A stretch of DNA of 64,000 nt. Origin: Polytrichum commune. Lineage: Eukaryota > Streptophyta > Polytrichopsida > Polytrichales > Polytrichaceae. The notes beneath the pieces are model-generated. The model was not told the DNA's origin, made no database searches, and saw only the letters and a program-made list of their open reading frames with translations. Numbering within the stretch: position 1 is the stretch's first letter; each line of letters begins with the position of its first letter. The stretch is from NCBI GenBank assembly GCA_950295325.1, contig OX485809.1:30146144-30210143 (forward strand), written 5' to 3'. Positions 42,729 to 54,956 of the stretch are shown here, in pieces. The translations under genes and the position numbers were made by a program.

Positions 42729-45278
42729 GGCAAGGGAGGGGGTGTCCAAGAGTCAAACAATATTTTGCGGGAATGGACCCAAAAATGGTCCAAATGTGCT
42801 TTGACGTGTTGAACCCCATTTGCTCATTCACAAAAAATAAGTAGGAAAAACCAATATAAAAGCAACACGAGGCATCACCAAATCTAAGCTAGGGGAAACT
42901 AGGGGAGCAACTGAAATGAAGAGACCGAGAGTTGAGGGCCAAAAGCTAAGGGCCGAGAACTAAGGGCATGAGAGAACCGAGAACCAGGAATCAAACCAAG
43001 AGCTGAGAACTAAGAAGCCAAACCGAGAGCCACGAAATTGAGGGACCCAAAAAAAACAACGGCCACTGAGGACAAGGGATCCCTCACCGGTTTTATACCC
43101 TTTTACCTCTCCCGGGTATCCTGAGGGTATAGGGAAACTAGTGGCTAAGGCTACCCTTGCACCCACGGGTATCCCGAGGGTATCGACATCAACTATTGGA
43201 TACCAAGGCTGATAGAGGTTTTTAACCTTAATAGAGATTAGTAAGGTACTTTGAATTTGTAGGTGCAATTTTAATTAATGAAGCACTTTGAACTAGTAGG
43301 CCAAACATCTCGGGGGGGGGGGGGGGTCACTCCCTCTTGTGTTATGTAACCATGTGCGCGTACAAAAGGTATTTTTATGGGGGCTATTTACCTCCTCATT
43401 TGGATTTTAGGAAACCCTTTAAGTAGAAATAAAATAAAATAAAAAATTCACCAAATATTCAAGACCATATAAGTAATTATAAAGAAAACCTAGATTATTT
43501 CAAAAGATGCTAAATTACTTATAAAATTTTGATTTACTCGTTCTATACGAAGGCAAACTTAAGACTCCAATATGGCATGGCATATACGTTGTTATATATT
43601 GGTGAAAGAAGAGTGTACACATCATAATCTAATCATTTAATATTCATTCATTTTGCATGTGTTATATGTGAATATACTCATTCTATTTTTAAAAAAATCC
43701 TCTGTTACTTTTTTCATACTAATTTCTTTCTACCTCAAACCTAAAGTGGGTTTTTCCCCATATGCTAAATTATATATAATCACATGTTTTGCAATTTAGT
43801 TAGGCTATGGTAAATCCAAAGTTTCTATAATTTTTCTCGCCAATGAATAAAAAACACCCTATAGTTGTTCTCACGTGGTTTCTACTTTTCGGCCGGTCAC
43901 CCCCCCCCCCCAAGCCCAAATATCAAAATATGTAAGAAATTTGTAAGACATGAGGGAGCCACTTAGGATTAGTGTACTTATGTGGAATTAATACTTTTTT
44001 GACCACATAGGTGAAGAACCCGGGGAAGAGAAGAAATTAGAGCCAAGAAATGACTTCTTGGAACACTAGTCCCACACCTAGATAATCATAGGTAGATCTT
44101 AGGGTGGAATCTACCACATAGGAAGATATAAAAGAACATAATGGGAATTGATCTCTCCTTGAAGATTGTGAAGGAACACTCCCCATCTTCTTAAAAGAAA
44201 AAGAGGATTAAGTAATTTAGGAGAGGGGCACATGTTAGACGCTACCTCCCACTATATATAGAATTAGGATTAGTGTTAGCATACCTTATTCATGACAATA
44301 GGCTACATGAGAGCTAGGTCCTTTGTATCTTTACCATTTTGGAATACAAGAGCTTCAAGCTCAAACCTTCTTAATTATAAGGTAGAGGCAAAGTTATTGA
44401 TAGGATGGACATCATGAAGTTGATTGTAATCGAGAGATTTGACAAGTGCTATGAATAGAAACTCACTTGCGGTGAGATAGTCACATGAGTTGAAAGTTGA
44501 ATGTGAAATTATTACTTACAAGGAGTGAGAAAAAAATATAATTGTTGAAAGGGAATTGTGTAAGCAGTGAATTATAGAGACGCACATGTGGCGAGAGAAA
44601 TTGTAAGTGTTGAAAGGCAATTATGTAATGAGAGATCATAGAAGCTCACATGAGGTGAGAATAGTCGCATTACAAAGTTGGGGAGTGAAGTCAGATACTC
44701 TAGAAACATTAAGAAGATTAATGGGAGAAAGAGGAAATTAAAGAATATTGGTATTAGAATGTATGAGGTTGCATGCAAGGACATTGGGTAATTAAATACA
44801 TGTATCCTCCTCGCTATGAGTCTAAGAGTTATCAAATTCTTAATATGAACCAAATCATAATATATTCCTTGCATATCTAATTCATTTTGCTAACATTCTC
44901 CATACTATAATAATTCTTTAACCTAAGATATCTAAGACTCAAAACTGTGATTGATTGCCTAAGGAAATTAAATACAACAGGTGGTATGAACATAAAAGGT
45001 GTTATGATGTAATTCTTATTATGATAAAATTGAGTATATGATAATATTGGCAAAGTTGTTGTTGTATGATTATTACTATTCTAAAAATAGATGGTGGTTG
45101 TTATAGCTGAAATTTCTTCGAGTTAAGAGCTTCACTAAAAATAGGCTGTAATCTATTTATAACTATATCATATACACAAATATTTTACTAAAAATAGAAT
45201 GCTGATATTTATAGCTGGATTATCATACATTAAGAAAATGCACTAAAAATAAATTGTAATCCAGTTATAGAACATATT
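42729..45278. other. Intergenic, weak repeats, no gene
   Basis: Contains a G-run of about 16-17 at 43313-43328, a C-run at 43902-43911, and a purine-rich minisatellite-like patch at 42895-43075 (GAGAAC(T/C)AAG variants). Weak tandem similarity of 100-120 bp occurs at 44440-44670, and CACTAAAAATA(G/A) is repeated three times at 45130-45260. Small ORFs (42960-43268, 44572-44874, both minus) lack recognisable domains. Confidence 0.4.
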
Positions 45279-46658
45279 TGTGAGCCCAATTATGTGCCCA
45301 CATTTGAATTTAACCTTAGGAATATAAAAATCTTAGAGTTTGCATTAGTATTGAGTTAGTTGAAGAGATAAAAGGGATTGAGGTTTGAAGGTTTTAGATA
45401 GAATTGAGTTAAAGTATTAAGCTAGGGGAATTTAGCAATAAGGCCAAGAGGAATTGAGAACATGCCACTCTAGGGGCCGAGCTTCTCTAGGGGTCAAGCG
45501 TCTTAGTTGTCAATTTTCGTGTTGGGAGGCTGCCCGGCAAGGTGGGGCAGGTGAGAGAAAATCTGGGATGGCCACATGGGGTTCGGGAGCCGAGGTAAGG
45601 AGAGCGGATTATCCAAATAGGGGGTCAGCAGAGGAGAATGACACAGGGGAGGTCGGAAGCTCGGCAGATTAGAGATTCAAGATGCCACCTTGAGGCGAGA
45701 GAGGGTTGGGGAGCAGGGGAATGTGGGATGGAATTTGTGTGAGTGCCCAGCCCAGAATGAACGATGGCTGGGGCAGGCAATGTAGTGTTTGAAACAAACG
45801 ATTGAATCGCTGAGCCCCAGGTGCTTGCCGAATGTGTCTGTAGACACCCCTGGCTTCACAACACGCAGCTCCAGGGCCAACTGGGCCGCTATCTTTGCCC
45901 TTCGCAATACACCTACATTGCCACCTTGAATTCTTCAAGCTCCCGACGTACTAGCAAGTAGGAGTTGGGCTTGATCACGGAGATTGGAGGAGGGAGACCA
46001 GCTGCTCCCCGAGTGTTACTGGCTCTGATCAATGGATGCCACTCGAGTCTGCAAGAGCAGGTTCGACCCTTGCTGCCGCTAGCAAGCGGATGAATCAGTG
46101 ATGTAGACATGCACAGATGAAGAGATGCTCGGAGAAGTGGGAGGAGCTATTCGAAGTTGGAGGCAGTCTGGAGCTAAGGAGGTGGCGGCCTCGGAGTCTG
46201 TAGCTGCATGAGTAGAAGCAACTCCAGCGTTGTGCTGCAAGCAGCCACAACAACTGCAAGACACCATCGAACACGGGAGCGGCTGCGAGCTGGAATAGGA
46301 TGGGGTTCTGTGCCCGAAAGGCAATCATTGCCTTTCATTACTAGGAGCAGCTGAGACTCAGTTGTCAGATTGTGGTACAACCTGGCGAACTGGGTCAGAA
46401 GAATTACATGACCAGGGCTTAGGTTAGGATCTTTTTGAGTGTGAGTGAATTAAAGTTTTGAATTGGGTGTGGTTGCCACTCGGGTATTTGTTAATACTTG
46501 TTGGCCAAATATTAATAAAGGAAGGATGTCATGTACATCACTTCATTTCCAATTAGAAGAATGTGAGGCATTCCCATAAGTGATTGGTAAGAGTTGTGAA
46601 AGAAGAGCCCTCACCCGGACTAGGACGCACATAAAGGTGGGGGTGATTCAGGCTCACA
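45279..46658 (-). mobile_element. Solo LTR, family 1, copy E (minus orientation)
   Basis: Starts TGTGAGCCCAATTATGTGCC on the plus strand and ends GGCTCACA, with the hallmark in reverse (CTCACCCGGACTAGGACGCA) near 46612. Flanks ATATT (45274-45278) and AGATT (46659-46663) match at four of five bases. Length 1380 bp. Interior ORFs at 45454-46380 overlap on both strands and are not supported as genes. Confidence 0.87.
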
Positions 46659-48071
46659 AGATTGTAATACAACTATTGTGACTGTGCTTAAAGTAGACTA
46701 TACCATGTATAGTTGCGGTTCCAATTGTCATTGATATGAATAGGAGATTATATATAAGAGTAATAGAGAAATTAAGAGGAATTACTAAATTTGAGAGAAT
46801 GACTCAAAGATGCCTCTTCAAGAGTTGATAAAAAAATGGGAGGTTAGTAGAGCCATTACCACACATGTAAGAGGAAATCTTCTCTACAAGGTAAGAGAGG
46901 TTCCAACAAAAATATGGTATTGTTAATGTTTCAATGGAATGAAGTTCCGGTAACAAAGACTAGCAATTAGGGAACTAGAAAAAAAAGTCGAAAGAGAGAA
47001 AAAGTTTTGGAACAAAAGTTACTCAGTTACTTGGAAGAAGAATTTACTTGGTTACTTGAATATTTGGCTACTTACCGATTTGGAAGAAGAATGAACTTGT
47101 TACTTGGTTATTTGTTTACTTAGTTACTTAGCGATTTGAAGGAAAGGTTAACTTGTTACTTAGTTACTTGGTTACTTGATCACTTGGTTACCTCAAACGA
47201 GAGTTACTTGGATACTTGTTACTTGTCTTCTTGGTTACTTAAGATACTTAGCTACTTGAAGAAAAAATTAACTAGCTAATTGAGAAGAAGAAGAGACAAC
47301 TGCGGCACATGAAGATGTTGCAATGATACAATATACGAGGAGAAGTTAATAAGATCTAGATCAATGCTTAGAAGTAACACTTGAGCTTTAAGAGACAATT
47401 GTAGCACATGAAGAAGTTATAATGCTACGACACACGGGGGAAGTTAACGAGATCTAGATCAATGCTTAGAAATAATACTTGAGCTTAAAGAGACAACTGC
47501 GGCACATGAAGAAGTTCAACACAAGCATAAAATTACAAACAATCAAGTTGATAGATTAGAAACAACACTTGGTCGGACGTGACTACTTGAAGAGATATCT
47601 TCAAAAAAATAGTTTATTACAACAAAAGAGGACTTTTAAAAATCCATCATGATGAATACAAGGTAGAGGAGCTTTTAAAAGAAGAATGAAGACACCTACC
47701 AATATAACAAAGGAAGACATCTGAGAAAACTAAAGAAGATAACATCAAACGACAATGAGATTAGATAGTTTAGCCATCTTAATCCGGACGACGTTCTATG
47801 TCATTACGATACGGTCAACCCTAGAAACAAGTGGAGGTAGTTAAACTCGACATGACATTGCAACGGCCATGGAAAAACACAACCAACAATATTAACCATG
47901 AATGGCTACACATATGTTGGCAACGGTGTGCGGCACATTCACAAATCTTGTCGACCCATGCTTCTTCAATTCCAAATTGGGTAGTGAATAAGAGAACTAC
48001 CATATGACATTGGTGGGCCTAGTTGTATTTCACAATGTCCTTCAACTTGTCCACAACGTACGTTGTCCATC
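46659..48071. pseudogene. Decayed coiled-coil coding repeat
   Basis: Between 47030 and 47280 the words TTACTTGG and TTACTTAG recur many times. From 47288 to 47515 there are two and a third units of about 112 bp, with GAGACAACTGCGGCACATGA, AGTTAA(T/C)(A/G)AGATCTAGAT and AATGCTTAGAA(A/G)TAA. One plus-strand frame reads LKETTAAHEEV more than once with stops between, which suggests a coiled-coil protein gene that grew by duplication and then decayed. No family is recognised. Confidence 0.4.
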
Positions 48072-49661
48072 TGTCAGCCTTAAACCCCCACCCTTGAGCG
48101 TCGTAATCCGGGTGAGAGCCTAGGGCCCACATGCAATCAATGAATGTCACTCAACCCTTGGCATCAGTTGCTAGTCAATCCCATGGCATAATCATGAACT
48201 CACAACTTTTATTCAAATGACATGAAGTTGAAGTATTAAGAAATACGGTGGGGTCTCATGGTCATGACAACCCCAATTCCCCATTGATTCCTTAAACCCT
48301 ATTCATAACTCTCACTAACCCGCTAATTTCCACTAAATGCTAATGGTCATGGGCCCTCCAGTGCACCTATGGCTGCCCACAACCATCAACACCCTTGCTT
48401 CATCACCTAACCTAAATTAGTAAATCAACCCTCATTAAGTCTATGAGGTTGCCCCTCCTTTGCTCCTGGGCCAATTCACCTTCTGGGCAGCCGTGAGCTT
48501 AACACCGCACCACTGGTCTCCGACCTCAGTCCGTTGACTTGGCCCCTGGCTGCGGTTGTGGCTTCCTCAACCAGCCCCTCTCACCCAGGCCTACTCTGTT
48601 CCTGCCACCGAGGCAAGCTTCTTAATCCACCGTGAACACATCGCCCTCTTACCAGCAACCTCCTGGCACAAAATGGCTGCCACCATTCCAGCAACTCACT
48701 CCCGATTCAGCCTTCAAGGCTGGCCTCACAATTCGCCTGAAACAAAAGATTCTACCACTCCTCCCTGGATACTTCCTTCATCCACCCTTCTGCCACCAGA
48801 ATTGATCAGGTCATCCACATTTCAGTCTGCCCCAGCTACTCGCATCAGTTTATGCCGTAATGTGGCAATTCTCGGCAGCTATCCTACCCAGTTCGGTGTA
48901 GCAGTCTACAAAGCTTCTCCTGCCTTAGTTTTCTGATGGTTCGCTAGTGACTCCTGGGTCAACTGAGCCTGGCTCTTGCCAAGTCACACCGAATTTTTTC
49001 CTTCTCCTTGCTGGTCGAAATTCACAGCTCGGCCTGTCATCTTCCCACCCACTGGAATCCTCAATCTCTTGAGGCTCATGTGTTTTCACACTCCTTCGAG
49101 TTGCCTCCCCTTTGCGGTTGCTTCATGTCCTCTCCTCTTCCTAATTCCAAACTGCCGCATGTTGTCACATTCTTGCGAAATCAGAGACTGGCAGGGCTCC
49201 ACCCTTCTGGAGGCTGCCGCCGTTGCCGTGAGAGAGAGTAAGTTCTCTGGGCTAGCCCCTGGATCCGACAATTGTGCACCTGATCCGCTCGGGAAGGAGA
49301 CCCCCCCTTCCTAATTCGAACACTCCTCAACTTAAACCAGAAAGCAACCACGCTTGCAATTCCCACTACCCCCGGCCTTAGAACAAACAATAACTTAGCC
49401 TAAGCCTTAACCCGTCATTTAACCAAAGCTCAAGTCGTAAATCTTTTCACTCAATGCTATCTGTCCCATAAATTAATTCCAAAATACATGCCTCAAAATA
49501 AAAGTACTAAACAACTCCTATTAAAATGTTCAATCCAATCTAAATTCCAACGCTAAAGTTCCATTCTTTTTATCTTTTTGAATGTTTGAACAATGTCAAA
49601 GTCTAGGTTCTAATAGTTTTTTGAGATTAAGGACACATGTGGGCACCAAATTGGGCTCACA
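48072..49661 (+). mobile_element. Solo LTR, family 1, copy D
   Basis: Starts TGTCAGCC, carries CCCCACCCTTGAGCGTCGTA, ends GGGCTCACA and is flanked by an exact duplication CCATC (48067-48071 and 49662-49666). Length 1590 bp. The ORFs at 48556-49390 lie in its CT-rich middle, overlap on both strands and are probably not genes. Confidence 0.95.
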
Positions 49662-49666
49662 CCATC

Positions 49667-50002
49667 ATTATGTTTTTCAATACATCAACAACAAGTTCAA
49701 GCACCAACTTCCTATTGATCAATTGACTCATCAAGGCAGACATGCATTACAACAAATGGTCATACATCTTAATTGGATAGCCTATGTGAACAACTTAAAT
49801 CAGGGGAGGGATGATTGGAGAAGTGCCATCGAGGCACGTCACATCAAGAAAAATATGAACGACAACAATTTTTGGGTTAGTTGCGATAATTACTGCCACA
49901 TATCCGGATAAGGTACTAAAAACATTAAGAGTGTTTGATGGTACAGAGCCAACAACGGGCAAGGGTTGGTTGACGATGAAAAACTTGCAAAATATGTGCT
50001 TA
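49667..50002. other. Short possible coding remnant, plus strand
   Basis: A frame through 49670-49911 (HHYVFQYINNKFKHQLPIDQ, HALQQMVIHLNWIAYVNNLN, HIKKNMNDNNFWVSCDNYCH) looks protein-like and starts at the right flank of LTR copy D. It ends in a stop before the MITE at 50003. Not assignable to a family. Confidence 0.3.
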
Positions 50003-50333
50003 CACTAGTAGAAAACTATGCCCAAAATAATTGCAGCTAAAATTAGTTGTGGTTGTTTTGATCAACCGATCTAAAGTTGCTAAATGACCACATATTTTCC
50101 TTTCTTTGTTTGGCGATTGCAATTTTAAAACGTTTGGGGTGTGTAATACACGGCTGGAAAGGTATTTTCAAGACCTTTCCAATGGTATATTAAACGCCTC
50201 AAGGTTTCTAAAATTTCAATTGCTAAACCAAAAAAACAAATCTGCAGTTGCTTAGCGACTGTAGATCAGGCTAGTCAAAATAACTGCAGCCAATATCAGC
50301 TGTAGTTCTTTTTGGCATAGTTTTCTACTAGTG
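50003..50333. mobile_element. CACTA-type MITE, copy 1
   Basis: Ends CACTAGTAGAAAACTATGCC and GGCATAGTTTTCTACTAGTG are inverted repeats, flanked by TTA on both sides (50000-50002, 50334-50336). Length 331 bp. It shares its interior (GTGTAATA, CTAAACCAAAAAA, TTGCAGATTAGGCT-type words) with the copy at 52435. No coding capacity. Confidence 0.93.
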
Positions 50334-50339
50334 TTAGTT

Positions 50340-52400
50340 GTTGAAATCAACATTCCAACTTAGTCCACATGCTCGCCACGTTGGTTGAAGAAGATTGTTT
50401 TCACAATTGGGAATGACGGAATATGTCTTGTATGCTCAGGCTATTGGCGCCATCCCAAACATCCATAAGGCCATTGACATTTCCACTCGTTCAACTTGAC
50501 ATGGATATCTTTATCATTGAGCGACACCTCTTTAGTGATGTTTTTTTTGTCTTTCTTCATCATGCTCAAAATTTCAACATCCGACGTATGCTCAACATCC
50601 CAAGTCATCGTCTCATTTGGAACTAGGTCGTGTAGCAACACGATCACAATACCATTTGAGTCATAAATGTAACCTTGGATGTGTGGGCCTTTGACAAAAT
50701 TTCATGTATTACTGGCATGGACTCCCATAATTTAGTACAAAAATACTCTCACAACAAGCTTTAGGTCTTGAACTAGGGTAAAACTCATGCTTTGCCCTTG
50801 TGATGTGCTCAGCTGTGAAATTCATTGCATAACCTTGGAGGTCCTTGACATAATGTTGTGCATGCCAATTGCAAGCATGAAAGTTTTTGTATTGTTTGGG
50901 GGGTGCATTGGAGGTCCTATTGTACTCATAATTGGGAGGCATTCCCCATTGCACACCGAATTGCTCATACAACCTGCAATGAAGAGGGGTTTCGCATGAA
51001 GGACAACAAGGTGTTTACATCATGTGAGGCAACAAGCAATTTGGATGGACTATGGTCGAAAGAGCCAATAATACATGCGCCTTCAGGTCCCCAACGTTTA
51101 ATGCATATGCCACAAAAACTCTCATCCTTGGTCCACACGAGGACACATGGCCACAACAAGGTTGGTATGGCTAGAGGTTTCACGATGCAAGCCAAGGTAC
51201 GCAACTCCCATATTATATGGCTATGATTATAACCACTTATAATGCATTTTAGTCCAATCTCGAGTGATATAATTTGTTTTAATGTAGGAAACTCTTGTAG
51301 CCTTTCTAACAGAAAATCCAAATTTTTTATGATATATAAGAAATTAATATTCCTTGAAGCATATTATTACATTAAAAACATTATTAAATGATTTGTTCTA
51401 ATACAAAACCATAGGCCAAACTACCCAACTTTTTGGGTTTTTTTAATAGAAATTTAAGATTTTTTTAACATAATAATTTTTTTTGAAGGACTTTAATTTT
51501 TAATTGGAGGCAACCACTCGTGTGGATCTTTAAAAATCAAATGCTCTACAAGGTTTAAAAAAAAGTGTTTTAATTCTTTATACAAGTTGTGGAGTTTTTT
51601 TTTAAAAAGAAAAAACTTGCAACCCAACTTTTTCTACATCTCATTTATTTAATTTGGTCTTCACCTAACTTTTTGGTCTTTTCATTTTTGTGTGAATTGA
51701 TATAATTTTTTACAAAAGCCGTCCTCTAAGTTGCTTTAATGGCAATGCCTCCCGCGTATAATATGGGAGTTGTGTACCTGGGGATGCAAGATGATACCAC
51801 AATCGCCCATTGGAATTCATCTTTGAGTCACACATTCCAATCAATGCTAGGTTCACGTTGCTCATCGACTGGAAGCCCATTGGGGTACATGAGCTCCATG
51901 GGCCACCATGTGGTGAATAGAAGTTGATGATCAAGCCATTGTTCACAAGGACTCCTAAGTTTCTCAAGCTCGTCCATTAATGCCCTCTCGTGCATTGCGT
52001 ACATAAAGGTAATTATAACCATGCAGGTGTAGTCATCTTTCAACATTGACTTCCTCTTAATTACCCTAGCGTAATCAACCCAAATTTCCTCTAGATTTGA
52101 TGATGGCGTCTATCCCTGGCCCCTTGAGTCTCCACCCGCACCCTCAATTATGTCCCCGGTTGGTAAACATTGTTGTTCACTTTTAACCCTTGCAAGAATA
52201 GTCATCTCCTCAATCTAGGCCCTCAACCCTTGGACTTCGTTCGCTTGTTCCAAGCAGACCAACTCCGATTCCCGTTTGTGGTCCGACTTGCATTTTGCCA
52301 ACTCAAACCTCAACGCCTTCACCACATCATTATCAACAACTGTTAGTGGTGGTGTTGGAACCTCCGATGTCACCTCCACATCAAACTAGTAAAGACGGTG
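50340..52400 (-). pseudogene. Decayed multi-exon gene of unknown family (coiled coil)
   Basis: Minus-strand frames line up from 52395 down to about 50440. The upstream part reads VTSEVPTPPLTVVDNDVVKA, then heptad-like VKALRFELAKCKSDHKRESE, then NLEEIWVDYARVIKRKSMLK and MHERALMDELEKLRS, with two stops. After a possible donor (CCCAG|GTAC near 51783) further frames appear at 51320-50965 (CVLVWTKDESFCGICIKRWG), 50972-50709 (NFHACNWHAQHYVKDLQGYA) and 50647-50441 (WDVEHTSDVEILSMMKKDKK). Strand consistency and protein-like composition support one old gene, probably of a transposon. No catalytic motif was recognised. The plus-strand ORFs in the same span are shadows. Confidence 0.45.
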
Positions 52401-52434
52401 GACAAACCAAGAAGGGTCCATATGGTGGTGTCAT

Positions 52435-52768
52435 CACTAGTGGAAACTTTGCCAAAAAGAACTACAACCGATTTCGGTTGCCGTTCTTTTGACCAACATG
52501 ATATGGAGTCGCTAAACGATTGCATTTTTTATTTTTTTTGGTTTTGCGACTATAATTTTTAGGTTGTTGGGGCGTGTAATATATTGTTGGAAAATATATT
52601 TTCATGACATTTCCATAAATATATTAAACATTTCCAAATTCCTAAAATTTTGGTTAGTAAACCAAAAAATTAAATCTGCAATTGTTTAGCAATTGCAGAT
52701 TAGGCTGGTCGAAAATACCGCAGCCAAAATCGGATGCGGTTTTTTTTTGGCAAATTTTGCTATTAGTG
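52435..52768. mobile_element. CACTA-type MITE, copy 2
   Basis: Starts CACTAGTGGAAACTTTGCCA and ends TTGGCAAATTTTGCTATTAG followed by TG, flanked by CAT on both sides (52432-52434, 52769-52771). Length 334 bp. Related along its whole length to 50003-50333 but clearly diverged. Confidence 0.9.
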
Positions 52769-52771
52769 CAT

Positions 52772-53636
52772 GTGGATTCTTTGTTTCTTGGCAAGTGGTT
52801 CAACATGAACTCCTAACATTGTGTTCACATTGTTGAGGTCTATGTGGTCGGAAGGTGTAGTTCCTAGAGGTTAATGACCTAGGATCATAAGGAATCAGAA
52901 TAAGCATGGACTACTGGAGGATTGTTGGAGGTTGCCATGCCAATGTGAACAGTCAGCCAATGTTCCAACCTAGCACGGTACTAGATTTGACCCTACTCCG
53001 GCGCGTTGCCTTTATATCTATGTTGGTATGTGGGATGATTGACTAGTTAATTTGTATGTCCAAAATGACCTTGGTATACATCCTTTGGCACAACCACATG
53101 AGCATATGCCCACAATCAAACTTCCTTGCCCCCCCCCCCCCCTCATATATACTCCCAAACCTCCTTGCACCGGTATCGGAATATCTTATGGCTCACCTTC
53201 TTTCATAACCCATGCTTATCTTTGAACAATCTATCAATGTTCGCAATCAAAACAAACATCTTCATCAAATTTCTCCATTCCACAAACTACCAGACAATAC
53301 TATACATCCACATACCACCCCTCTCATCCTACCATCCGAGAACCATATATAGATGAAATGACGATGTGCAAAAAGGTTCAGGGAAAGGAACTAATTGAAT
53401 TTAAAATATTCTTCAATGATGGTCCTTAGAGATGCGAGATTCTTATATAAGTGCAACGCACCTATCTTGTCTACACTCCTAATAAATGTGTATGGTTGAC
53501 AAATTTCCTTTGACATTCAACTTTCAAATCCAAAGTGTCACGTGACGTTTTCAAAAACAAATTTGAAAGTCACGTGACATCCACATTTTCTTCTAAAATG
53601 CCACTTCAATGTCACATGCCTAGTAGTATGTGTCAT
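52772..53636. other. Intergenic, no gene seen
   Basis: AT-rich with a C-run of 12 at 53131-53142. Short CACGTGAC-type motifs occur at about 53537-53580. Small ORFs have no recognisable domain. Confidence 0.4.
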
Positions 53637-54395
53637 GGGGCCATTCACGGTTGGGGTACTACTTTTGGCCGTCTAACGGAAAACGGACTTTTTTGGATAA
53701 CTTCACATGCTTGGTATGCTTAGATTTGTATTGTGAAGCATATTTTGGATCATACCTACATTTCATACTCCATATCAAGTACACTGACAAAGTTAATTTA
53801 GAAGGAATAGGGTAATCTAAGATATCCTTTTGATTCCTTAAAGGACATTAAGGAGTGTTGTCTTAATTGTTCACCTTAGGATCAAGGAATGAAAGGGCAA
53901 CAAGAATCAATCGAAACGATCCCAAATTTTTTCCTCACACTCATCGTTCAAGTGTGTACCAATAGAACCAAATATGTATTGAATAGCAATTGCCCAACTT
54001 TACATGTGGCACCAAACATATCCAAATATACATATACTCACGGCCACACGTAAAAGGAACGTCTAGTATTAGAATTGGACAAAAAAAATTATATGAATGG
54101 ACACATGACACTTTTACCAAGGTACCAAGATACATAACAGGAAATAATTGACCACCAATGCACACCTAAATAGCAAAAAAATGCCATTGATGTGGCCTAG
54201 GGTTTAGGGTTTAGGGTTTAGGGTGATTATTAAATAATAATAAAAATCTTTCTTGATAAAGCTTATGAACTATCTACTTATTTATGTAAAATTTATTGAT
54301 CAAATAATAGTAAATCATGATAAAAACCAAGATCAATGCGACAAAGTCCTTAAGTCCTTTGTCCCAAAAGTAGTACCTCAACCGTGAATGTCCCC
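53637..54395 (+). mobile_element. Telomere-repeat-bearing TIR transposon, copy 2
   Basis: The ends GGGGCCATTCACGGTTGGGG and the reverse (CCTCAACCGTGAATG, C-run) are inverted, with TACTACTTTTGG just inside both. Flanks TCAT (53633-53636 and 54396-54399) suggest a 4-bp duplication. Length 759 bp. Three TTTAGGG units at about 54200-54224 lie 170 bp from the right end. No open frame of note exists, so it is non-autonomous. Confidence 0.85.
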
Positions 54396-54956
54396 TCATC
54401 TCAAATTCTAATGTGTCAATTGATGTGTGGTTTTTTCTTCACAAGTCATACTACATGTCAAATTTCAAATTATGTGTCAATTGACGTATATTTGTTTTGT
54501 GTACAAGTTTTAGTGTGTCAAATGTCAAAAACTTGCAAAAACTTTGTCAAAAATACACATTGCTCGTAATTCATTTCCACAAGAAACCACGAACCTTAAA
54601 ACATGAAACCTTAGAAGGAACATGGAATGCATTCGTTGTTATTAATATTATCATTTTAATATACGGTAGAATTCCAATTCACAATGACAATGATTCTCTG
54701 AACATGGGAATGGCAGTTGGGATTGTGGGAGGGGGAAGCGGGAGGCTTGGCTAATAGAGTGACCTTCCTTGAGAGGCATTCCTTCCAGGACCACTGGGCG
54801 GGCAAAGGCGCAACCCCATCCTTTCTCAATTACACTTAATTGGTTTGTAATGTATATGAATACTTGTGAAAGGAGAAAACACTAATTAAAATAGCATTTC
54901 AAACATTATAACATCAATGCCATTGAAAATTTCTTATTATTTTCAGCTTCCTAGTT
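54396..54956. other. Spacer between two inverted transposon copies
   Basis: About 560 bp, AT-rich, without element ends of its own. The 85-codon ORF at 54497-54754 lies here and shows no domain. Confidence 0.4.

Noticed and set aside
45454-46380. Overlapping ORFs at 45.5-46.4 kb
   Set aside because: Inside solo LTR copy E, with no consistent strand and no recognisable domain.
48556-49390. 126-aa and 112-aa plus-strand ORFs
   Set aside because: Inside solo LTR copy D, overlapping on both strands. They match the CT-rich middle that this LTR family shows elsewhere.
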